Below, piece by piece: positions 28,171-35,565 of a DNA stretch of 64,000 nt; within the stretch, counting starts at the first letter, position 1; each line of letters starts with the position of its first letter. The DNA is taken from contig NZ_JAGTAS010000048.1 of NCBI RefSeq assembly GCF_025685425.1, forward strand, positions 62,001-126,000. The letters run 5' to 3'. A program made the translations under genes and the position numbers. The notes under the pieces were generated by a model. The model saw nothing but the letters and a program-made list of their open reading frames with translations, searched no databases and was not told the origin of the DNA. The DNA is from Terriglobus albidus (lineage in GTDB: Bacteria; Acidobacteriota; Terriglobia; Terriglobales; Acidobacteriaceae).

Positions 28171-30735
28171 ATGCGTTTCGTTATGCCACGCATACTGCGT
28201 CTGCCTGTTGCTCTTGCTGCTCTGTATCTTCTCTCTCTGGCGAGCGCATGCGCGCAATCGCTTCCGCTCGACCGCGCTTATCAGCAGCGTGAATTTCATG
28301 CTGTCGATGCGTTTTCCCTCAATGCGAATCCACTCGTCATCTATCGTCATGCCCGCGCCAATCAGCCCTTTTCTGTAACGGGAGAGCGCGGAGCTATTCT
28401 CGGCCAACAGGATGGAAGCTTTGAGCTGTGGCTGCTTCCCGTGAAGATCTTTCACAACGCGAAGCTCTCGGCGCGGCTTGAGGGCTATCCCGCGCTCATC
28501 GATCTGAATGCGCAGGCGGCGGAGGTCGAGGTCCGTCCGGACCACACGACTATTACTTACTCGCATGCTGCGATTACGGTGAAGCAGCACATGTTCGTTC
28601 CGCGTGGACAGCCGGCTGGTTTGGCGACGGCGATGGTTCTCTTTGAGGTGCATGCATCGCGCCCCGCGGCCATTACGCTCTCACTCGATCCAAGCCTCGA
28701 ACGTCAGTGGCCCGCGCCTAACTTCGGCCGTCCGAACGGTAGCTGGATCCCCGCAGGCACCGGCGGAGCCTACCTGCTGGAGACGGACAACCCTGCCTTC
28801 TTCGGCGCCATCGCGATGCCGCAGGCGGCACACGGCGATATCCGTCCCTACCAGGAGCGCCCACAGACCACACCGCTAACCTTTACTTTTACCTACGATC
28901 CGGCGAAGGACGATGCGCACTTCTATCCACTGCTTTGTTCGGTCGCAGATCTGTCGAGTGCCACGCCGCAAGACAGGCGCGCACTGCTGGAAAAGACCTT
29001 TGCTGCCGGCGATCACGTTCAGGATCTCTATCGATCCACGGCAGATTACTTTGCTCATTTCTTCGATCGGCGGCTGACCGCGCATACGCCGGACAAGCAT
29101 TTCGATGAAGCGTTGCAATGGGCCGAAGTCGCGATCGAGCAGTCGAAGATCGCGCGCAGCGATGGAGCAGGTCTTGCGGGCGGATGGTACACCTCCGGTG
29201 ATTCAGCCCGTCCCGGTTTCGGCTGGTTCTTCGGCCGCGACACACTGTGGACGCTCTATGCCGTAAACAGCTATGGAGACTTCACGCTCAGCCGCCAGGC
29301 ACTCGAGTTTCTCATCTCGCATCAACGCGAGGACGGCAAGATGATGCACGAGTACTCGCAGACGGCCGACGCCGTGGAGTGGACAAAGCTGCCATATTTG
29401 TACGCCTCCGCCGATGCGACGCCGCTGTTCGTCATGCAGATGGAAGACTATGTCCGCACTACTGGCGACGTCGCGTTCCTGAGGGCGCATTGGGACAATG
29501 TGAAGCGAGCCTATGCGTTTACACGCGCTCACACGACTGCGGGAGCCTTCGACAACTCACAGGGAACAGGCTGGGTGGAAGAGTGGTTGCCGAAGCTGCC
29601 TCATCAGGAGATCTACCTGGTGGCTCTCGACCAGCAGAGCAGCGAGGCGATGTCGCGACTGGCAACGCTGATGAAGGATGCCGAACTTTCATCCTCCGCG
29701 GCAAGCACAGCAAAGTTGATCGCCACACTCCTCAAGGAATTCCGCGGCAGCGACGGCATGTATGCATTCAGTCGCGATGCCGATGGCGCATACGAACGTG
29801 TGCCGTCGATCTTTTCCAGTGTTGCCTGGTGGACTGGCCAGCTGAGTTTGCCGGATGCGAATCCGATGTTTGCCGCGTGGGCCGGCTCGCAGTTCAGCAC
29901 GGACTGGGGAACGCGTTCGGTGGCGAGTTCCGCGGCGATTTACGATCCCATCAGCTATCACCACGGTTCGGTGTGGCCGCTCTATACCGGTTGGGTCAGC
30001 ATGGCGGAGTTCCGTTCCGGACATAGTCTTGCGGCGATCGAGCATCTGCGCCAGAACATGCAACTCACCTGGCTGCAGGATCCCGGCTTCGTCACTGAGG
30101 TGTTGTCGGGCAAGTTCTATCAGCCGCTGGGGCGCAGCAGCTCGCACCAGCTGTGGTCGTCGGCGATGGTGCTCTCGCCCGCCATCCGCGGTCTCTTTGG
30201 GATTGAAGGGGATGCGCAGCGGCATGTCCTTTACGTCCATCCCCAACTCCCGGCGGACTGGAATGAGGTTACGTTGAACAATGTACGAGTCGGCGATGAG
30301 TTCTATACGGTTAGTATGCGGCGTATGGATGGCTCGCTTGAGGTGGAAGCCACTTCAGAGAAGCCGACGGTGCTCACACTGGTTGCAGGCTCTGAAACGC
30401 CCTCGGCTCCACAGAACCCGTCAACGCACCATGTACTTCGCCTGCCGTTGCCAGCGGTCGAAGTCGCTCTTCCTCTTATGCAACCGCGTGAAGGCGAGGA
30501 GACCTCGGAGCTGAAGGTCATCGATCAGCAAGTGACGAATCGCCGTCTGACGCTCACACTGGAAGCACCTGCAGGAGCGACACAACGATTAAAGGTGCGC
30601 ACAAACAGCAAGCAGAAACTTGTGCTGCACGCGGCCGGCGGAGATCTTCGCGATGATGTATTGCAGCTTTCGTTCGAAGGAACGCCGCAATCCACTCCAA
30701 AGTACATTTCCAAGACGGTGACGCTAACTTGGTAG
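28171..30735 (+). CDS. Secreted glycoside hydrolase, glycogen-debranching-like (alpha/alpha)6 barrel
   Basis: Exported protein of 854 aa; the signal peptide ends near SACAQS. Residues about 40-290 form an N-terminal beta-domain. Residues about 300-680 form an (alpha/alpha)6 barrel resembling the C-terminal amylo-alpha-1,6-glucosidase domain. Motifs include FGWFFGRDTLWTLYAVNSYG, an Asp-bearing substrate loop, GWVEEWLPKLP with candidate acidic catalysts, and DPISYHHGSVWPLYTGW. A C-terminal beta-domain (about 700-854) completes it. It probably hydrolyses an alpha-linked glucan or related oligosaccharide outside the cytoplasm. The TonB-dependent receptor lies just upstream on the same strand, supporting a combined capture-and-degrade role. 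The exact GH family is not certain. Confidence 0.8.
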   Translation: MRFVMPRILRLPVALAALYLLSLASACAQSLPLDRAYQQREFHAVDAFSLNANPLVIYRHARANQPFSVTGERGAILGQQDGSFELWLLPVKIFHNAKLSARLEGYPALIDLNAQAAEVEVRPDHTTITYSHAAITVKQHMFVPRGQPAGLATAMVLFEVHASRPAAITLSLDPSLERQWPAPNFGRPNGSWIPAGTGGAYLLETDNPAFFGAIAMPQAAHGDIRPYQERPQTTPLTFTFTYDPAKDDAHFYPLLCSVADLSSATPQDRRALLEKTFAAGDHVQDLYRSTADYFAHFFDRRLTAHTPDKHFDEALQWAEVAIEQSKIARSDGAGLAGGWYTSGDSARPGFGWFFGRDTLWTLYAVNSYGDFTLSRQALEFLISHQREDGKMMHEYSQTADAVEWTKLPYLYASADATPLFVMQMEDYVRTTGDVAFLRAHWDNVKRAYAFTRAHTTAGAFDNSQGTGWVEEWLPKLPHQEIYLVALDQQSSEAMSRLATLMKDAELSSSAASTAKLIATLLKEFRGSDGMYAFSRDADGAYERVPSIFSSVAWWTGQLSLPDANPMFAAWAGSQFSTDWGTRSVASSAAIYDPISYHHGSVWPLYTGWVSMAEFRSGHSLAAIEHLRQNMQLTWLQDPGFVTEVLSGKFYQPLGRSSSHQLWSSAMVLSPAIRGLFGIEGDAQRHVLYVHPQLPADWNEVTLNNVRVGDEFYTVSMRRMDGSLEVEATSEKPTVLTLVAGSETPSAPQNPSTHHVLRLPLPAVEVALPLMQPREGEETSELKVIDQQVTNRRLTLTLEAPAGATQRLKVRTNSKQKLVLHAAGGDLRDDVLQLSFEGTPQSTPKYISKTVTLTW

Positions 30736-30756
30736 GAGTGATGAATTAGAGATAGC

Positions 30757-30859
30757 CCATGCACGGAGTGCCCCATGTCCCTCGGGGCATGGGTTCGAGT
30801 GGAGCTCGACCGGGTGGGAGCCGCGGGCTTCAGCCAGGCTGAAGCCCGCGGCTCCCACC
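30757..30859 (+). repeat. Family D3 + B4 repeat with a 47-base perfect palindrome
   Basis: D3 (CCCATGCACGGAGTGCCCCATG) is followed by TTCGAG-TGGAGCTCGA and a minimal B unit. Its arms, 30813-30835 and 30837-30859, are perfect 23-base inverted copies around a single A. Compared with other B copies the middle is deleted, leaving only the outer arms. It may terminate transcription from the glycoside hydrolase gene. The gap to the next start (30860-31040) holds nothing else I can name. Confidence 0.85.
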
Positions 30860-31040
30860 AATTCCACTGATCTACTGCAGCATCAAAGTCGCCAGGGTCG
30901 TTACACCATCGAAAAGATTTCCCACACAGGCCGGCTCACTCCCAAGCCGTCGCGGGAACTAAATCGACCCCGGCGTTGTCTATTTCTTCATGCAAGCTGC
31001 GGCGTGCTTCCATTGGCGGTCGGATGGTAGTCTCACAAGT

Positions 31041-32180
31041 GTGATCAGGCGTTGCTTTTCCGCGGTTCTTCTCAGTGTTGCTCTGGGAGCAGGTGTGTTT
31101 GCCCAGCAGCCGGCAGCTCCGGGAACGAGCCAAGCTCAGAAGCCATCGACCACAGTACAGCTGCCCCCGGCGCCGCTGCTTCCGCAGTCGCTCGGGGCAT
31201 GGACGCTCACTGATCAGAAGCCCGCTGTCACCGATACAGGCTTTAACGACGTCATCAACAAAGAGCTGGGCGTAAAGCGGTCGCAGGCAGGTGTTTACAC
31301 CTCCGGAAACAATCAGCTCTCGATCGTTGCGACGCAGTATATGGATGCGACCGGTGCTTATGCTGCCTTCGCTTCGCTGCGTCAGGCGGACACGCATGCC
31401 ACTCCGGTAAAGGTTGGAAATGAGTCTGAGGTGAAGGGAAACGAGGTCCTCTTCTGGAGCGGACCAACGCTGGTCTCTGCATCGTTTCAAACACAGCCCG
31501 ACTACAAAGCATTGGAGACATTGACCAATGGCCTGCCGAAGCTTGGCGGCGCCGCAGGCCGCGCTCCGGGACTGCTCTCGTATCTGCCGAAGTCTGGGCT
31601 TCGTGCGGAGAGCGTGAAGTATGCCGTTGGTCCTGCGACGTATCAGCGCGATGGCGGGCAGTTGAATCCCTCCATCGTAGATTTCTCCAAGTCGCCGGAG
31701 ATCGCCACAGGGCAATATCCTCATGGCACCTTCGTTGCGATCTACTATCCCACGCCAACGATTGCGGGTGATCGCTCGCGTGAGCTGCTGAAAGATCTAC
31801 TTGAGCATCTACCGGCAGGAGCCACAACAGACTCTGTCGCTGTTCGCCGAGCGGGTCCCATTGTTGCGGTCACCTATGGTCAGTTCACTGCGGAAGAGGC
31901 CAAGAAGCTTCTTGATCAGGTGCACTATGAGACCAACATCACCTGGAACAAGCCAGAGGGTTACATCAGTGAAGCCAGCAAGGCGGCACGCCTGCTGGTC
32001 AACATCATCCTTGGTGTCTTTGCCATGGGTCTCGCTGCGTTGGTGCTGGGAGCATTCTTTGGTGGAGGCCGTGCATTGATTCGCGTGCTGCAGGGAAAGC
32101 CTGCCTCATCGATGCATGATGCCGAGTTCATTCACCTGGACCTGCGCCAGGATGCCCCACCTCTCCAACGGGAAAACTGA
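31041..32180 (+). CDS. Secreted, C-terminally membrane-anchored protein of unknown function
   Basis: I do not recognise a named function. The protein is about 379 aa with a signal peptide (VIRRCFSAVLLSVALGAGVFAQ). It has a Pro/Gln-rich stretch, a globular region (LPQSLGAWTLTDQKPAVTDTG through the YLPKSG and YYPTP segments), then one membrane helix near the C-terminus (about 330-355, AARLLVNIILGVFAMGLAALVLGAFF). A short charged tail ends EFIHLDLRQDAPPLQREN. So most of it is periplasmic and the tail cytosolic. I favour the GTG at 31041, which places the signal peptide at the very start. An ATG at 30990 would add 17 residues. Similar uncharacterised proteins are common in Acidobacteria, as far as I recall. 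Confidence 0.7.
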   Translation: MIRRCFSAVLLSVALGAGVFAQQPAAPGTSQAQKPSTTVQLPPAPLLPQSLGAWTLTDQKPAVTDTGFNDVINKELGVKRSQAGVYTSGNNQLSIVATQYMDATGAYAAFASLRQADTHATPVKVGNESEVKGNEVLFWSGPTLVSASFQTQPDYKALETLTNGLPKLGGAAGRAPGLLSYLPKSGLRAESVKYAVGPATYQRDGGQLNPSIVDFSKSPEIATGQYPHGTFVAIYYPTPTIAGDRSRELLKDLLEHLPAGATTDSVAVRRAGPIVAVTYGQFTAEEAKKLLDQVHYETNITWNKPEGYISEASKAARLLVNIILGVFAMGLAALVLGAFFGGGRALIRVLQGKPASSMHDAEFIHLDLRQDAPPLQREN

Positions 32181-32350
32181 CCCGTTTCTGGTGCAGCCAA
32201 ATATCTAACGGGCTGAATTCAGGCAGGTTCGCCGGAAAAGATTACCTTTTCTGAGGAGAACAAAGGGCGAACAGGTTTTGGCCCAGGTTACTGTTTGGTC
32301 ACTCTTTATCTCATTGATAATAAGCGGCTTGTGGACGGTCAGAAATTGCC

Positions 32351-32380
32351 TTGACACCCCGTTTGGGCGAACCATAGTAT
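32351..32380 (+). promoter_or_regulatory. Candidate sigma-70 promoter
   Basis: TTGACA (32351-32356) and TAGTAT (32375-32380) are separated by 18 bases. The -35 box is a perfect match and the -10 box matches at four of six positions. Transcription would start near 32387. Confidence 0.55.
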
Positions 32381-32386
32381 TTCGCC

Positions 32387-32470
32387 AGAAAGTTCTGATG
32401 GCTTTGCCTCCGTTGGAACTATTCTCCCTACGAAGAGGCCGCCCTGTTGCCGGGCGGCTTCTTCCTTTTC
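32387..32470 (+). ncRNA. Candidate small RNA or leader ending in an intrinsic terminator
   Basis: The stretch between the candidate promoter and a GCCGCCC/GGGCGGC hairpin (32438-32444 with 32452-32458, followed by TTCTTCCTTTTC) would make a transcript of about 80 nt. No convincing coding frame or ribosome site lies in it. Alternatively it is the attenuated leader of the tRNA-Thr transcript. It rests on promoter and hairpin only. Confidence 0.35.
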
Positions 32471-32525
32471 ATTTCTGCCGCCTTTGCGTGCAGCGTCAAT
32501 CCCCGATAAAATCACGGAGGAGTCC

Positions 32526-32601
32526 GCCGACGTAGCTCAGTTGGTAGAGCAGCTGATTCGTAATCAGCAGGTCGCCGGTTCAAGTCCGGCCGTCGGCTCC
32601 A
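32526..32601 (+). tRNA. tRNA-Thr (anticodon CGT)
   Basis: Complete cloverleaf. The acceptor GCCGACG (32526-32532) pairs with CGTCGGC (32591-32597). The D-arm contains AGCTCAGTTGGTAGAGC. Anticodon stem GCTGA/TCAGC holds loop TTCGTAA, with CGT at 32559-32561. The T-arm contains GGTTCAAGTCC. The discriminator is T and CCA is encoded at 32599-32601. It reads ACG codons. Confidence 0.96.
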
Positions 32602-32759
32602 TGGATTCTGTGATTTAGGCAGGCCTCGAAGGTTTCGATGAGCCGATGTGGTGTGAAAGTGTGACCGTCCTGAGGGCAGTCGCGCTTTTTCTTTTGTACG
32701 CGATGCCCTCTCCACGAACGACCGGTTATGCGAACTCGGAAGAGGTGATAAGGCATGCG

Positions 32760-32873
32760 AGAGCATTTTCCCTGTTGCCGGGTATCCCGGAAGGGTCGTG
32801 CAGCGGCGTTTTCAGTGCGGAAAACGTCCATAGATGCGGAAGCTCTGGACTACACCTACAGGGAAAATGCTCT
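32760..32873 (+). repeat. Family A palindromic element, copy A2 (complete, 114 bp)
   Basis: Left terminal repeat AGAGCATTTTCCCTGT (32760-32775) and right terminal repeat ACAGGGAAAATGCTCT (32858-32873) are perfect 16-base inverted copies. Inside are a CCGGGTATCCCGG hairpin and GTTTTC-AGTGCG-GAAAAC. An open frame runs through it into the downstream beta-helix gene, but that part is repeat-derived. Confidence 0.92.
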
Positions 32874-32925
32874 AAGTGCGACCGGCGACGGCCCGACCTA
32901 TCAGCGTATTACCGCGAAACCGCGG

Positions 32926-34296
32926 ATGTGGTTTTTTTGCCACATTCTGGCTCTACTTCTTATCCCAGTGATGTCCGGGACGTTGATGGTCCGAGGCCAG
33001 ATGTCGACCGGACAGATAGTGGATGTCTGCGAACATGGGGCAGTATGCGATGGCGTTACGGATGATACCGCTGCGATTCAGACAGTGCTTTCGAGATCAC
33101 AGAAGATTCGCATCCCGTCCGGAAAGACTGTGCTTAGCGGCCCGATCAATGTTCCCAGCAACCGTACGATCCAGGTAGATGGCGCCATGAAGCTGAAGGC
33201 GGCTACCTATGCACCGCTTACAGGACTTCTCCAGGGCCATGAGGTGTCGAATATTACGGTCAGCGGCAAGGGCACGCTGGATGGGAATCATCAAAGCGGC
33301 GGGACTTCTGCGATCTTCTTCGATAATGCCTCGAATATCAGCACCAGCGATCTGCGCATCGTCTCCGCCGGCAACGGCATCATGTGCTACGCATGCACCA
33401 ACTTCACCGCACGGCGTCACCTTGTTACTGATACCTTCGCCAATGCGATCAAATGCGAGACATTCAACGGCGACTCGCGTGGCTGTTACATCGAAGATAA
33501 CCAGATCGAGACAACTTCCCAGCAGGACGGCATCTTCCTCTGGAATGATCACGGCTATACTTTCACCGACTTCAAGGTCTGTGGCAACAAGGTGCACAAC
33601 GTAACCGATGTTGGTATTGAGATCAGCGTCGGCGTCGTGGGCGGAACGTTGTGTAATAACCGGGTGACCAGTGATGTTGCCCGGGGTAACACCGCGTACT
33701 ACCTGCGAAGTGCCTCCCATGTGACCAGTATCGGCAATTATGGTCGAGGTACGACGGATGGCTGGGTCGTGCAGTCGAATGGCGAATCGCAGGCCACCGA
33801 TATCACGAGCACCGGCGACGTTATGGAGTACATGACCCGCGCGGGTTTTAAAGTCAGCAAGGGTGTCCGCATTACTGTTACGAGGGCGACCTCGCAGGCC
33901 AATGGAGTCGGTTTCAATATCTCCCAAAGCAGCGATGTCAAATTGGTTGATACGATCGCCCACCACAATAAGCTGGACGGCGCGGCCATTGAAGATACCG
34001 ACACGCTCGAGATCGTCGGCGGTCAGTACTATGACAATGTACAGCAGCCGGGAGCGGGCGCGGACATCAGCGCCATCCGTCTTGCCAGGAACACGGGCAA
34101 TGGGGTGCGCAACGCGCGAATCCGGAACGTGCAGGTATGGGATGACCAGCCCAGCCGCACCCAGAATTACTGTCTTTCGCTTGAGGGCACCAATGCCGTC
34201 TCGGCAGAAGACACCTCCTGCCGCACCTCAAAGTCGGGTCAGGCGGTCTATAAAACGGGGAACAACAGCAACAATGAGTTGCCGGCTGGATGGTAG
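32926..34296 (+). CDS. Secreted right-handed beta-helix protein
   Basis: Exported protein of about 456 aa. A signal segment (MWFFCHILALLLIPVMSGTLMV) is followed by IVDVCEHGAVCDGVTDDTAAIQ, the usual entry of pectate-lyase-like parallel beta-helices found in tailspike and polygalacturonase-like proteins. Repeated coils follow (VSNITVSGKGTLDG, ASNISTSDLRIVSAGNGIMCY, SSDVKLVDTIAHHNKLDG). I cannot see a specific catalytic set, so it may be a polysaccharide lyase, hydrolase or a binding protein. The frame is open from 32755, but residues before the ATG at 32926 are encoded by repeat A2, so I start there. Several Cys residues suggest disulfides. Confidence 0.8.
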   Translation: MWFFCHILALLLIPVMSGTLMVRGQMSTGQIVDVCEHGAVCDGVTDDTAAIQTVLSRSQKIRIPSGKTVLSGPINVPSNRTIQVDGAMKLKAATYAPLTGLLQGHEVSNITVSGKGTLDGNHQSGGTSAIFFDNASNISTSDLRIVSAGNGIMCYACTNFTARRHLVTDTFANAIKCETFNGDSRGCYIEDNQIETTSQQDGIFLWNDHGYTFTDFKVCGNKVHNVTDVGIEISVGVVGGTLCNNRVTSDVARGNTAYYLRSASHVTSIGNYGRGTTDGWVVQSNGESQATDITSTGDVMEYMTRAGFKVSKGVRITVTRATSQANGVGFNISQSSDVKLVDTIAHHNKLDGAAIEDTDTLEIVGGQYYDNVQQPGAGADISAIRLARNTGNGVRNARIRNVQVWDDQPSRTQNYCLSLEGTNAVSAEDTSCRTSKSGQAVYKTGNNSNNELPAGW

Positions 34297-34616
34297 CCCC
34301 TTCCGTACCGCCGCCGTGCGCTGACGAAGACCCTGGATCAAGCCCATAGGTAATGGACAACTCTGTGCTCATGTCTCTCCCTAACCGCATTTCTGTCGAT
34401 GGTTAGGATATGTTCTCCATGCATGACGTCTTCATTGCCATCCTTTTTCTCGTGATTCTTATTGCTCCCTGCCTCGTCGCTTTGGGCTTCACTGACGACA
34501 CGGGCGAACTTTAGTATCAGATTTGGTACGAGAATTCCACTGATTTCTTCCGTAGAACCCGCTAACCCTCTTGATTACAGCTTGTTTGCGAAGCATACTC
34601 GGCACAAGAGGAGACG
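34297..34616. other. 320-base gap without a recognisable gene
   Basis: I find no gene, repeat family or RNA here. Just before the next gene, AGGAG (34608-34612) is spaced well for its GTG start. Confidence 0.5.
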
Positions 34617-35531
34617 GTGTCGACCGAGATCACCCCAAGCGATAGCTACAGCCGTCAGGATGTGCTTCGTATTCTGCGGCTCCATCCCCGGCAACTGGCC
34701 GGGTGGGAGCGTGCTGGCCTCTCGGCCGTCAAAGAAAGCTACAGCTTTGAAGATCTGGTGCGGTTGCGGCGTCTGCGCGACCTCAGCGCCTCACGTATCT
34801 CATCCCGTTCCATCCGTGCCGGCATCGATGCCATGCAGCGGGTCTCAGGCATGACCAATCCGCTGGTTGAGGCAGCTTCCATTGCCCGCCGCGGCTCCCG
34901 TCTGGTCTTCCGTCACTCCGGTGCTCTGGTCGATCCTGTCGCGCAGCAGCTTCTCTTCGACTTCGATCCGCAGACTTCCCGGCCGCTTGCCGTGGTGCAC
35001 GCGCATGAAGCTGCCATCGACAAGGCGATGCACGTGCAGGAGATGTTCCTGCAAGCGGTGCAACTGGAAGAGCACGCCGCGACTGTCGGCCAGGCACAGC
35101 AGCTCTACCTTGACCTGCTGGAGCTCGATCCCAATCACGCTCCAGGCTGCATCAACCTCGGCACCATCTACTACAACCAGAAGCTGTATGGCCGAGCCGA
35201 GCAGCTCTACCGTCGCGCAACGATTGCTGACCCCAGCTACGCGTTGGCTTTCTTCGACCTTGGCAACGTGCTGGACGAGCTGCAGCGGCTTCCTGAGGCC
35301 ATTGAGGCCTACAAGCGTGCCATCGCCCTGTCACCCTCCTATGCCGACGCCCATTACAACCTGGCGCTGACCTACGAGCGCTGCGGAGAGCGCCGCCGGG
35401 CGCTGCCCCATTGGCTTGCCTATGTCCGCCTGGACCCCATCGGGCCCTGGGCCACACACGCCCGGAGCCAGGCCAGACGCATCCTGGCCGGTGAAAAGCT
35501 GGCCATCGTGAAACGTCACGCAAGCAAATAG
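34617..35531 (+). CDS. MerR-like DNA-binding domain fused to TPR repeats
   Basis: Protein of 304 aa. Residues about 10-75 (YSRQDVLRILRLHPRQLAGWERAGL, YSFEDLVRLRRLRDLSASRIS) look like the winged helix of MerR-type regulators. Instead of the usual coiled coil and effector domain, the C-terminal half (about 150-285) consists of tetratricopeptide repeats, such as APGCINLGTIYYNQKLYGRAEQLYRRA and YADAHYNLALTYERCGERRRAL. This suggests a transcription regulator controlled by protein-protein contact. The start is GTG with AGGAG 5 bases upstream. There is no membrane segment. Neighbours do not reveal a partner; the MFS gene begins 34 bases downstream and may be co-transcribed. Confidence 0.75.
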   Translation: MSTEITPSDSYSRQDVLRILRLHPRQLAGWERAGLSAVKESYSFEDLVRLRRLRDLSASRISSRSIRAGIDAMQRVSGMTNPLVEAASIARRGSRLVFRHSGALVDPVAQQLLFDFDPQTSRPLAVVHAHEAAIDKAMHVQEMFLQAVQLEEHAATVGQAQQLYLDLLELDPNHAPGCINLGTIYYNQKLYGRAEQLYRRATIADPSYALAFFDLGNVLDELQRLPEAIEAYKRAIALSPSYADAHYNLALTYERCGERRRALPHWLAYVRLDPIGPWATHARSQARRILAGEKLAIVKRHASK

Positions 35532-35565
35532 TTCGCAAAGGGCCTACAATCAGTGGTAGGACCAC

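Noticed and set aside
32755-32925. N-terminal extension of the beta-helix protein
   Set aside because: Encoded by repeat A2; a proper signal peptide starts at 32926.
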